6,151 nt of DNA from Planctomycetota bacterium. GTDB lineage: Bacteria; Planctomycetota; UBA1135. Both the position numbers and the translations under genes were made by a program. Numbering within the stretch: the first letter of the stretch is position 1; the number at the start of each line of letters is the position of its first letter. The stretch covers positions 49,243 to 55,393 of the forward strand of contig NVWJ01000006.1 of NCBI GenBank assembly GCA_002746235.1, written 5' to 3'. The notes beneath the pieces were generated by a model. It was not told the DNA's origin and did no database searches. It saw nothing but the letters and a program-made list of their open reading frames with translations. Below are positions 1 to 5,624 of this stretch, one piece after another.

Positions 1-1
1 T

Positions 2-832
2 TACGGGGACGATCGCGCTATGGTGACTGGTTTTGGCACCATCCGCGGGCAAAAGGTTTTACTGGTTGGACACCGCAAGGGGCGCGATACCAAAGATCGG
101 CTCTCCTGTAACTTTGGCTCGGCGCACCCCGAGGGTTATCGCAAGGCCTTGCGCAAGATGAAACTGGCCGAGCACCTTGGCCTACCGATTATTTGCTTGG
201 TGAATACTCCTGGAGCCTATCCTGGAGTCGCCGCAGAAGAACGCGGCCAGGCACGAGCGATTGCGGAGAACATTTATGAAATGTTCTCGCTGAAGGTCCC
301 CATCATTGTGGTGGTGATTGGAGAGGGCGGTTCTGGCGGTGCGCTTGGCATTGGCATTGGCGATCGTGTCGGCATGCTGGAAAACTCCTGGTACTCGGTC
401 ATCTCTCCAGAGGGTTGCGCTTCGATTTTATGGCGTAGCGCCGAAGGCAAGGAACAGGCCGCCGAGGCTTTACGGTTGACGGCACCCCATCTGTTGGAAA
501 TGGGCATCGTCGACAAAATCTTGCCAGAGCCCGTGGGCGGGGCACACAACCAGTTCGACAAGGCCATTGAAATGGTCGGTGATCAGCTTGAGCAGTGGCT
601 CGAAGAGCTGACCGCCCTGCCGGTAGAGGAACTTTTGCGTCAGCGCGAATTGAAATTCCGCAACATCGCCAAAGTCGAGGCGGCGATCAGCGTGCCCTCA
701 GTGGCTCCTAGCACTCCAGCAATCGAAAGTGAGCCCGCTCCAGAAGTCCTGACCGATGCCTCCCGGAACCCTGAAAAGTCAGCGGATAGGGCAGAAAAGC
801 CTGAAACCACCACGGAACCGGGTGTAAATTGA
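2..832 (+). CDS. accA: Acetyl-CoA carboxylase carboxyltransferase subunit alpha, 5'-truncated by the window edge
   Basis: AccA pairs with AccD to move the carboxyl group from carboxy-biotin on the carrier protein to acetyl-CoA, making malonyl-CoA for fatty acid synthesis in the cytoplasm. The frame is open from base 2 and begins [12 protein letters not shown], which matches the GDRA block of AccA about 90-100 residues into the family, so the first ATG at base 20 is internal. Family blocks follow in order: [48 protein letters not shown], the oxyanion-type glycine loop [31 protein letters not shown] and EPVGGAH. After the usual end of the family (around LKFRNIAK, about base 673) there is a further tail of about 52 residues rich in Pro, Ala, Ser, Thr and Glu, absent from E. 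coli AccA and probably disordered. The next gene lies 68 bases downstream on the same strand and appears functionally unrelated. Identification is secure from the sequence blocks; the role of the tail is unknown. Confidence 0.96.
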   Translation, partial: YGDDRAMVTGFGTIRGQKVLLVGHRKGRDTKDRLSCNFGSAHPEGYRKALRKMKLAEHLGLPIICLVNTPGAYPGVAAEERGQARAIAENIYEMFSLKVPIIVVVIGEGGSGGALGIGIGDRVGMLENSWYSVISPEGCASILWRSAEGKEQAAEALRLTAPHLLEMGIVDKILPEPVGGAHNQFDKAIEMVGDQLEQWLEELTALPVEELLRQRELKFRNIAKVEAAISVPSVAPSTPAIESEPAPEVLTDASRNPEKSADRAEKPETTTEPGVN

Positions 833-837
833 GGCAG

Positions 838-885
838 ACGCCGGATTTGCCAGCATTCTTCCTAACACCTGACCGAATTCGGCGT
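838..885 (+). repeat. Imperfect stem-loop and palindrome between accA and the sigma gene
   Basis: Bases 838-849 can pair with 874-885 in RNA as 12 consecutive pairs including two G-U pairs, enclosing a 24-base loop. The right arm overlaps a perfect 10-base palindrome, CCGAATTCGG (873-882), so two mutually exclusive folds are possible. No clear T-run follows, so this is not a convincing intrinsic terminator. It could be an accA 3' end structure or an operator for the sigma gene; the sequence alone does not decide. Confidence 0.25.
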
Positions 886-886
886 A
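861..886 (+). promoter_or_regulatory. Candidate ECF-type promoter of the sigma/anti-sigma operon
   Basis: CCTAAC (861-866) is followed after 16 bases by CGTAAA (883-888). An AAC-ending -35 and a CGT-type -10 at about 16 bases is the general layout recognised by ECF sigma factors, which usually activate their own operon. Transcription would begin about base 893-895, only a few bases before the ATG at 901. That fits the absence of any Shine-Dalgarno sequence there and implies a nearly leaderless mRNA. The -35 lacks the common GGAAC form, so this is a weak, pattern-based call. Confidence 0.25.
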
Positions 887-900
887 AATTGTCGTAAACC

Positions 901-1542
901 ATGGCAGCTCCAGCATTTCGCTTAGTCCCTCCGGCCGCAGAAGAGACCCAAACCGCCCAAGGCGCTTGGGACAACCTGTCCGACGAGGAACTTTTTGCAC
1001 TCACCTGTGAGGGTGAGCGCGATGCCTTCCAGTTGCTCGTAGAACGCTACGAAGGAAAGGCTATCCATACCGCTCGTTCCATCGTCGGCAGTTATGAGAC
1101 TGCCCGCGAAGTTGCACAAGACGCTTTCCTGAAGGTCTATGCAGCTCGCGAACGGTTTGACCAGAAGCGCAAATTCAGCACCTGGTTTTACCGCATCCTG
1201 CGTAACCAAGCCGTCGACCGTGTTCGCCGTACCGCTCCTGGAACTCCTGGTGGTACCGTCGAACTGGTCGGTGACTGGAACGCCTCTGATTCTGGGCCTG
1301 TGGCTACGGCATCAGAAACCGAACGCAAATCACTAGTTCGTCGGGTCCTAGATGCTCTTCCGCATCAGTTCCGCGAAGTCTTGATTCTGCGTGATTTACA
1401 ATCTCTTTCCTGTGCCGAAATCGGAGAACGAGTCGGTGCTACCCCCGGAACTGTGCGGTGGCGCTTGCACCACGCACGCAAGCTTTTTCGAGACCAGTGG
1501 GAACGAACCCTCGGTCGTGAAGAAGGAGGTGAAGTCCTGTGA
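901..1542 (+). CDS. ECF-family RNA polymerase sigma factor (sigma-70 family, RpoE-like)
   Basis: This is a 213-residue alternative sigma factor that would direct core RNA polymerase to a stress or envelope regulon. Region 2 spans residues 40-110: DAFQLLVERYEGKAIHTARS, then the -10 recognition helix block AREVAQDAFLKVYAAR, and FSTWFYRILRNQAVDRVRR. A variable linker (111-143) leads to region 4 (144-200), LVRRVLDALPHQFREVLILR with the helix-turn-helix SLSCAEIGERVGATPGTVRW that reads the -35 element. There is no region 1.1 or region 3, as expected for the ECF group. The first 25 residues are an Ala/Pro/Gln-rich extension. The ATG is the first possible start because an in-frame TAA lies at 895-897; no Shine-Dalgarno precedes it. 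Its stop overlaps the GTG of a zinc-type anti-sigma gene, the usual partner arrangement, so it is probably held inactive at the membrane by that protein. Family assignment is firm; the target regulon is not known. Confidence 0.95.
   Translation: MAAPAFRLVPPAAEETQTAQGAWDNLSDEELFALTCEGERDAFQLLVERYEGKAIHTARSIVGSYETAREVAQDAFLKVYAARERFDQKRKFSTWFYRILRNQAVDRVRRTAPGTPGGTVELVGDWNASDSGPVATASETERKSLVRRVLDALPHQFREVLILRDLQSLSCAEIGERVGATPGTVRWRLHHARKLFRDQWERTLGREEGGEVL
1524..1529 (+). promoter_or_regulatory. Strong ribosome binding site for the anti-sigma gene
   Basis: AGGAGG, within AAGGAGGTGA, sits inside the end of the sigma gene, 9 bases before the GTG at 1539. It is close to a perfect anti-Shine-Dalgarno match and supports the GTG as the true start. 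The sigma gene itself has no visible site, so the anti-sigma factor may be made in equal or greater amounts, as expected for an inhibitor. Confidence 0.8.
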
Positions 1543-2129
1543 AATGTCGCGAAGCATCCATTCAGATCTCTCTGCACGTCGGAGATGACCTTCCTGCCTC
1601 CGAAGTGCCCACCCTTGAGGCGCACCTCGAAACCTGCACCATGTGCGAGGCTGAGTACGAAAGCTATGCATCCGCCCGCGATGCGCTGTTCCTGTTAAAG
1701 GATGAGTACTCTGGCTCCACCAGTCTTTGGGATGAGATTGAAGAGCAACTCGAGGATTCTGCCATTCCAATGCATGCCGCAACCGGTGGTCGTGCTTGGT
1801 ACCGTCGCCCGATGTTCTCCACGGCTATGGCAGCAGCACTCTTGGTCGGCATCAGTATCCCAGTGTGGATGTCAAACGCAGGCGGCGGCGTCAACCCGGT
1901 CGATTTGGCCGAGCACGCAGCTCTGTCGGACGTCAACCTGAACCTCGGAAACCCAGCTGATTCGATTGCAATCACCAATCCTTCGGATTTCGAAAGTCCT
2001 GAGTTGGAGGCTGTTTCGGATGAAGAGACCAGTGACTTTTTTGAGCGTTATCTCGGTAAGGTTTTCATCCAAGACCCAGATTCGCCGATTGCCGTTTCTC
2101 ACAGTGACTCCAATCGCGGGTCTCATTAG
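1539..2129 (+). CDS. Zinc-binding transmembrane anti-sigma factor
   Basis: A 196-residue protein whose N-terminal cytoplasmic domain should bind and sequester the sigma factor encoded just upstream. It carries the ZAS zinc motif HxxxCxxC as H29-C33-C36, with C3 as the likely fourth ligand, in the usual helical setting (PTLEAHLETCTMCEAEYESY). A single hydrophobic segment at about 93-111 (FSTAMAAALLVGISIPVWM), preceded by basic YRR, anchors it with the N terminus inside. The remaining 85 residues would be outside the membrane; they are acidic, rich in Asp, Ser and Asn, and match no domain I recognise. The GTG start at 1539 overlaps the sigma stop codon (GTGA), implying translational coupling. 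The HtrA-like gene follows after 26 bases. In the E. coli RpoE system the matching protein, RseA, is cut outside the membrane by DegS; here the neighbouring DegS-like protein appears unable to cut, so the release route is unclear. Confidence 0.9.
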   Translation: MKCREASIQISLHVGDDLPASEVPTLEAHLETCTMCEAEYESYASARDALFLLKDEYSGSTSLWDEIEEQLEDSAIPMHAATGGRAWYRRPMFSTAMAAALLVGISIPVWMSNAGGGVNPVDLAEHAALSDVNLNLGNPADSIAITNPSDFESPELEAVSDEETSDFFERYLGKVFIQDPDSPIAVSHSDSNRGSH

Positions 2130-2155
2130 AGAACGCGGAGGCGTAAACTAAGGCT

Positions 2156-3289
2156 ATGATTGGGACACTTGCCTTGTCCATGATTCTGTTCGCGCAGGAT
2201 CCCAAACCACCAGAATCTCAGCTAGAGGCTGAAATTCTGGTGGTTGAAGTTCCTTCCCCCTTAGCAGGGGAATGGAGGGCGAAGCATCAGACTCTGCTTC
2301 CAATGGGTGGTTTAGAGCAATTGGAGAAAGAGCTCATCGAGCTATATGCCGTGCTCCGTCCTTCCCTGGTGGAGGTCCATTTTCAGATTAGTCTGGCCGG
2401 CGAAAAGGAACACCTTCTAGTCACTTCGGGGGTGGTTCTTGACAACTACGGCTTGGTGGTTGTGCCCATTGTGGTTGGGGAACATCAGCGGGAAGGAGTT
2501 CTTAGTGGCATTAGTGTGGTGCGCGTGGACGGCGCCGAGTTCGATGCCGAGTTTCTTGCCCAAGACTCAACCTATGGAATTTCTTTGTTACGCTCCGATG
2601 AATTACGCGGCCTCGCGCCAAAGTTCTGGAAGGGAACATGGATGCAAGAAGGGTCTACCGTGATCAGTATGGGCAATGGATTTGGCTTTCAATCTTCGAT
2701 GAACCTAGGGCTTGTCGCTGGACGTGGAAGAATCATTGAAGACGCCGTTGGATTGCTTCAAATCACTAATCCCATCAATCTTGCCGACAATGGTGGCCTT
2801 CTAGCCAACCGTCGAGGTGAGGTGATTGGCGTGCTCATGACTTCCCTTGCCGATTTAGTGCATCGTCGGGAGGGTGAATATCCAGACCAGCAACAGATAG
2901 GGCTTGGAGTTTCCGAAGCCAAGCGTGCCGAAGGTGTCTCCTTTGCGATTCCAATCGAGCATGTTTTTCATGCCTTCGCCGAATACTTTCCGGCCAAGGA
3001 TAAGATTCGCCTGATGGGCGTGATGGTCAGTTCTGAAATCCGCGTTGTTGAGGAAAATGGTCAAGAACCCTCTTACGTCTGGCAGCTTCGATTGACCAGT
3101 GTCGAGCCGGGGAGTCCAGCGGATCGCGCGGGCGTGATGCCAAACGATGTGGTGCTCAAATTGAATGGTGTGGTTACATCGAACTTGCAAGATTTAGGGC
3201 AAGCTATTCACGATGCGCCAGCCTCCACGGTGGTCACAGTTTTGCGCGGCAGCAAGGTTTACGACCTGCCAATAGATTTCGATAGCTAG
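2156..3289 (+). CDS. HtrA/DegS-like trypsin-fold plus PDZ protein with a dead catalytic triad (pseudoprotease)
   Basis: A 377-residue protein with the HtrA layout: an N-terminal hydrophobic segment (about 3-13, signal peptide or anchor, lacking the usual basic residues), a helix at 52-68, a trypsin-like domain (70-275) and one PDZ domain (about 285-375, with VEPGSPADRAGVMPNDVVLKLNG). The frame aligns well with HtrA (SGVVLDNYGLVVV, GNGFG, GEVIGVL, SFAIP), but each catalytic position is changed. The TNxHVV histidine is Ile105 (VVPIVV), the DxxSDIAL aspartate is Gly141 (DSTYGISL), and the GNSGG serine is Asn212 (ADNGG). The reading frame is intact, so this is a maintained pseudoenzyme, not a decayed gene. 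It probably works outside the cytoplasm as a PDZ-based peptide sensor, scaffold or chaperone, perhaps acting on the anti-sigma factor encoded 26 bases upstream. The ATG is the first start after an in-frame TAA at 2144-2146. The best Shine-Dalgarno, GGAGG at 2137-2141, lies 14 bases away, farther than usual. Fold and residue changes are seen; the role is inferred. Confidence 0.88.
   Translation: MIGTLALSMILFAQDPKPPESQLEAEILVVEVPSPLAGEWRAKHQTLLPMGGLEQLEKELIELYAVLRPSLVEVHFQISLAGEKEHLLVTSGVVLDNYGLVVVPIVVGEHQREGVLSGISVVRVDGAEFDAEFLAQDSTYGISLLRSDELRGLAPKFWKGTWMQEGSTVISMGNGFGFQSSMNLGLVAGRGRIIEDAVGLLQITNPINLADNGGLLANRRGEVIGVLMTSLADLVHRREGEYPDQQQIGLGVSEAKRAEGVSFAIPIEHVFHAFAEYFPAKDKIRLMGVMVSSEIRVVEENGQEPSYVWQLRLTSVEPGSPADRAGVMPNDVVLKLNGVVTSNLQDLGQAIHDAPASTVVTVLRGSKVYDLPIDFDS
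2205..2245 (+). repeat. Long intragenic stem-loop at the start of the HtrA-like gene
   Basis: AACCACCAGAAT (2205-2216) is exactly complementary to ATTCTGGTGGTT (2234-2245). Inside it, after one C-A mismatch, TCAGC (2218-2222) pairs with GCTGA (2228-2232) around a five-base loop, TAGAG. The result is a 17-pair hairpin with one mismatch, beginning about 50 bases after the start codon and just past the hydrophobic N terminus. No T-run follows, so it is not an intrinsic terminator. It could control translation, mRNA processing (for example by RNase III) or the ratio of this gene to the two upstream, or serve as a DNA-binding site. Confidence 0.75.
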
Positions 3290-3295
3290 AGAAGC

Positions 3296-4294
3296 TTAGC
3301 TCCCCTGAAGCGTGGAATACTCTTCAATAATGCGCATGGCTTGTTGCACCTGTGGGGTGTCGAACTCAAGGTCCGTACGCCCGACAAAAGCATGCATGTC
3401 GGCCGACGCTTCCGCCAGGCGGCCAAGTTCGTAACGGCATAGTGCGCGGGAGTGGTAAGCCGCGTCGATGCCAGGGTCGAGCCCCAGAATCACCGTGTAT
3501 TGCTCCTCTTCTGCACGGACATCTAGTGTGCGTTTCAGGAGTCCTGCAAGTAGGAAACGAATTGCGATTTCACGTTGAATGTCGCCATTCAAGTCCCTGC
3601 GGACGCGATCCTCTTGTTGCACGGTTAGCTTGGAATCGGTTGCGAGGACTCGGTTTTTGAACTGCCGAGACTCCGCAAGAATGTCAATTGCGAATTCCAA
3701 GTCGACTGCCGCAGCGGCATCGTTTCCAAGCAGTGCATAAGTTTGGCCTCGTTTTTCGAGAGTGGGCAGGTCATCGGGGACCGTATCGAGAACCATGGAG
3801 AAGAGTTCCAAGGCTTCCTCGAAATGCACTTCTGATTTTTGAATACGCACCTGGCATGCAGACAATTTTGCATTTTGGGTGGCGTCGTCCTGGTCCGGGA
3901 ACTGATTCAAGCTTTGCTTTTCGCGTTGTGCAAAGGAGTAAAGCATGGAGCCATAGCGGAAATGGAATTCCCCTAGGGAGTAATCCGCTTTGTAGTTATC
4001 TAACTCCTCCTGCGCGGTTTCCAAGTAAGGCAGTGCGTGCGAAACTTGGGTTAACTCGCGTTGCATGAGCAAGGCGCGGCCGGCAATAAGATTGAGCCCG
4101 CCGTCGTCCTCATCAATTTGCAAACCAAGCTGGGCTTGTTGGTAGGCTTGCAGGTAACGCCCCGAGTTAAAATAGGTTGCGGCTCGATTGCGAAAATCTT
4201 CCAAGCGAGCTTCCTCGTTTTCAACCTCGGCACCACTGCAAGCAGTGAAGCCTAGAAGCAGGAGGAGGGCAAGTTTTAACCGGGGCGTAGGCAT
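3296..4294 (-). CDS. TPR-repeat lipoprotein of unknown function
   Basis: A 332-residue protein that starts with a lipoprotein signal: basic residues R5 and K7, a Leu-rich core, and GFTAC with Cys19 as the likely lipidated residue, followed by SGAE. It should be anchored to the periplasmic side of a membrane. The mature part is helical and acidic, with degenerate tetratricopeptide repeats. The clearest are about residues 38-70 (ATYFNSGRYLQAYQQAQLGL), 157-210 (HFEEALELFSMVLDTVPDD, then GQTYALLGNDAAAAVDLEFA) and 265-300 (QYTVILGLDPGIDAAYHSRA, then YELGRLAEASADM). TPRs bind other proteins, so an assembly or envelope-complex role is plausible, but I recognise no specific family. It lies 29 bases after ndk on the same strand, probably in one operon, and no Shine-Dalgarno is evident. 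Its stop is 6 bases from that of the convergent HtrA-like gene, so transcripts from the two sides may overlap. Confidence 0.85.
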   Translation of the reverse strand: MPTPRLKLALLLLLGFTACSGAEVENEEARLEDFRNRAATYFNSGRYLQAYQQAQLGLQIDEDDGGLNLIAGRALLMQRELTQVSHALPYLETAQEELDNYKADYSLGEFHFRYGSMLYSFAQREKQSLNQFPDQDDATQNAKLSACQVRIQKSEVHFEEALELFSMVLDTVPDDLPTLEKRGQTYALLGNDAAAAVDLEFAIDILAESRQFKNRVLATDSKLTVQQEDRVRRDLNGDIQREIAIRFLLAGLLKRTLDVRAEEEQYTVILGLDPGIDAAYHSRALCRYELGRLAEASADMHAFVGRTDLEFDTPQVQQAMRIIEEYSTLQGS

Positions 4295-4323
4295 GATGCA
4301 GGTAGTCGTAACGACGTTCTAGG

Positions 4324-4776
4324 TTACTCGGTGTCCCAGAGCCAAGGGGCGGTAATTGGAGTCCAGTCCTCGGTGCCTTCTGGAAAGAAGATACCTAGTT
4401 CGCGTTCGGCACTTTCCGGGCTGTCGGAGCCGTGAATCAAGTTGTAGGAGCGGGAGTTGCCAAAATCACCGCGAATGGTGCCTGGGTCCGCTTCGTTGCC
4501 GAATGTCTTGCCCATAAGGCTGCGCGAAACGGCGACAGCTCCAGGGCCACGCAAAGCGATTGCCATGATGGGGGAGCAGGTCATGAACTCGACCAAACCC
4601 TTGTAGAAAGGGCGTTCGACGTGTTCTGCATAGTGCTGAGCAGCAATTTCCTGAGTCATGGTCATGAGCTTGAGCCCAACCATTTGCAGCCCTTTCTCCT
4701 CAAAGCGAGTGAGAATGCGGCCAGCGAGTCCCCGATGCAGGGCATCAGGCTTGAGAAGAATGAGTGTAGTTTCCAC
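4324..4776 (-). CDS. ndk: Nucleoside-diphosphate kinase
   Basis: NDP kinase moves the terminal phosphate from a nucleoside triphosphate (usually ATP) to other NDPs through a phosphohistidine, balancing nucleotide pools in the cytoplasm. The 150 residues include every known active-site position, each three lower than in human NDPK: Lys9 (LLKPDAL), Tyr49, Phe57, Arg85, Thr91, Arg102 (PGTIRGDFG), Asn112 and the catalytic His115 (NLIHGSDSPE), plus Ser117 and Glu126. The C-terminal tail, ending WTPITAPWLWDTE, is the long form found in eukaryotes, archaea and some bacteria rather than the short E. coli form. The start is a GTG (cac at 4774-4776 on the plus strand); an in-frame TGA lies two codons upstream, so no ATG is available, and I see no clear Shine-Dalgarno. 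The gene is divergent from the ATP synthase genes and followed by the lipoprotein gene. Confidence 0.97.
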   Translation of the reverse strand: METTLILLKPDALHRGLAGRILTRFEEKGLQMVGLKLMTMTQEIAAQHYAEHVERPFYKGLVEFMTCSPIMAIALRGPGAVAVSRSLMGKTFGNEADPGTIRGDFGNSRSYNLIHGSDSPESAERELGIFFPEGTEDWTPITAPWLWDTE

Positions 4777-4825
4777 GATTCAAGGGTGCCCGGTGGTGTC
4801 CGGGGGGCAGGAGGATAAGATTTCC

Positions 4826-4840
4826 TGGCAAAGTTTGCCA
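4826..4840. promoter_or_regulatory. Perfect 15-base palindrome in the ndk/atp divergent intergenic region, candidate operator
   Basis: TGGCAAA G TTTGCCA is a seven-base inverted repeat around a single central base. It sits in the 146-bp region between the divergent ndk and atpZ starts, about 10 bases upstream of the predicted atp -35 element and about 50 bases before the ndk GTG. The symmetry and place suit a dimeric transcription factor that could act on either gene. No matching regulator is encoded nearby. Confidence 0.4.
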
Positions 4841-4849
4841 CTTTCCGCA

Positions 4850-4877
4850 TTGATGAATCCGTCGGCCACTCTAGAAT
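4850..4877 (+). promoter_or_regulatory. Candidate sigma70-type promoter of the ATP synthase operon
   Basis: TTGATG (4850-4855, four of six consensus bases) and TAGAAT (4872-4877, five of six) are 16 bases apart. Transcription would start near 4884, leaving a leader of about 40 bases before the atpZ ATG, which has an AGGAG at 4913-4917. The palindrome at 4826-4840 would be centred near -50, a usual position for an activator. Confidence 0.4.
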
Positions 4878-4922
4878 ATGCGCCGATTCTCAGCTTGACC
4901 CTAAAAAGTCTTAGGAGCAAGC

Positions 4923-5234
4923 ATGTTCTTTCGCCCTCCCCAGAAGAGAATTTTGTCCGAAAACTCCCCCCAGGAGCCTCAAAAACCAGACGGCCGAAAC
5001 CGCCAAATGCGTGAATATGCGCGCCTCAGTAGCCTGGGGTTCGAGTTTACAGCAGCAGTGGCGCTATTAGGTTGGATTGGTTGGCTGTTGGATGGATGGA
5101 CAGGCCTCTCCGAGTCGTTTCCAGCATTCCTTTTGTTGGGTGTGTTTCTCGGCCTTGGTCTTGGAATTTATCGCATGCAGCTCAAGCTCAGCGATAAGTC
5201 CCATAACGATTCTTCTGAGGATTCCGAATCTTGA
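4923..5234 (+). CDS. atpZ: AtpZ/AtpI-family ATP synthase accessory membrane protein
   Basis: A 103-residue inner-membrane protein of the small two-helix family found at the head of many F-type ATP synthase operons, thought to assist Fo assembly or Mg2+/Ca2+ supply. After a hydrophilic N terminus of about 30 residues comes the family's typical block EYARLSSLGFEFTAAVALLG with transmembrane helix 1 (about 38-57), the signature WLLDGW turn, and helix 2 (about 65-83, FPAFLLLGVFLGLGLGIYRM). A charged, Ser-rich tail ends the protein. The ATG at 4923 is supported by AGGAG at 4913-4917, five bases away; Met29 is a possible but unsupported alternative. The stop overlaps the TTG start of the next gene. 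The family call rests on the block around helix 1, the two-helix layout and the position before atpB. Confidence 0.85.
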   Translation: MFFRPPQKRILSENSPQEPQKPDGRNRQMREYARLSSLGFEFTAAVALLGWIGWLLDGWTGLSESFPAFLLLGVFLGLGLGIYRMQLKLSDKSHNDSSEDSES

Positions 5235-5623
5235 AACTGTTTCTCCTCATTCTGGCCTTAGGTCTGCTCAGCTTGTTGCTTTTCCCTACGAAATGGCATT
5301 TAGGCTTGGCCGTAGGTTGGATCCCCACCTTGCTCGCTGAAATGCTTTTAGCGCAACGCCGCTTGTCGGTGGTGAAGGACCAGGTTCGTAACCATCAGTT
5401 TCTAGCTGTCATGGTTTTCGGTTTTCTCGGACGCTTGACCTTGCTTTTTGTGGGTGCCATTTTAGGTGCTCAAAGCGGTCTCTATTCTGAGGGCATTTTC
5501 ATGGCTGCTGCTCTGGCTGCGATTTTCGCCGGAGAAGCCATTTCCTTGCCGCAAGTTGCAAAAGCAACCCGGCATCGTCGTTCGACGCTAAGTTCGTCAA
5601 GCGACTCCAACCCACCAACTTAA
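5231..5623 (+). CDS. Small membrane protein in the AtpI position of the ATP synthase operon
   Basis: A 130-residue, very hydrophobic protein with about four predicted membrane helices (2-18, 22-41, 55-79 and 86-107) and a basic then Ser-rich C-terminal tail (KATRHRR, STLSSSSDSNPPT). It lies between atpZ and atpB, where many operons have atpI, whose product helps assemble the c-ring. The helix count and position suggest an AtpI-like role, but I do not recognise the sequence, and the family (ATP synthase I) is only a possibility. An Arg-containing segment (GFLGRLTLLF) in the third helix and an acidic residue in the fourth (AGEAISL) may matter. The start is a TTG that overlaps the atpZ stop (TTGA), with GAGG at 5217-5220 ten bases upstream. 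Choosing it keeps the first helix, whereas the next ATG (Met38) would lose it. One base separates its stop from the atpB start. Confidence 0.7.
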   Translation: MKLFLLILALGLLSLLLFPTKWHLGLAVGWIPTLLAEMLLAQRRLSVVKDQVRNHQFLAVMVFGFLGRLTLLFVGAILGAQSGLYSEGIFMAAALAAIFAGEAISLPQVAKATRHRRSTLSSSSDSNPPT

Positions 5624-5624
5624 A

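Noticed and set aside
765..819. Two GGAACC boxes (765-770 and 814-819) resembling ECF -35 elements
   Set aside because: Neither has a CGT- or TCTAA-like -10 at about 16-17 bases, and both lie in coding sequence.
1000..1017. CTCACC-TGTGAG-GGTGAG hairpin in the sigma gene
   Set aside because: Six pairs inside an ordinary conserved coding region; expected by chance at this length.
708..1209. Minus-strand open frames across the accA/sigma junction
   Set aside because: They oppose two clearly identified genes, have no recognisable protein features and no ribosome binding sites.
2156..3289. The HtrA-like gene as a decaying pseudogene
   Set aside because: The frame is full length with an intact PDZ domain and no stops or frameshifts; only the catalytic positions are changed, which fits a pseudoenzyme better than decay.
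3284..3301. AGCTA...TAGCT inverted repeat between the convergent HtrA-like and lipoprotein genes
   Set aside because: The stem is only five base pairs, A/T-rich, and has no T-run on either strand, so it is not a credible terminator.
4789..4804. CCCGG-TGGTGT-CCGGG hairpin upstream of ndk
   Set aside because: Only five pairs, with no known leader motif around it; not enough to call a regulatory element.
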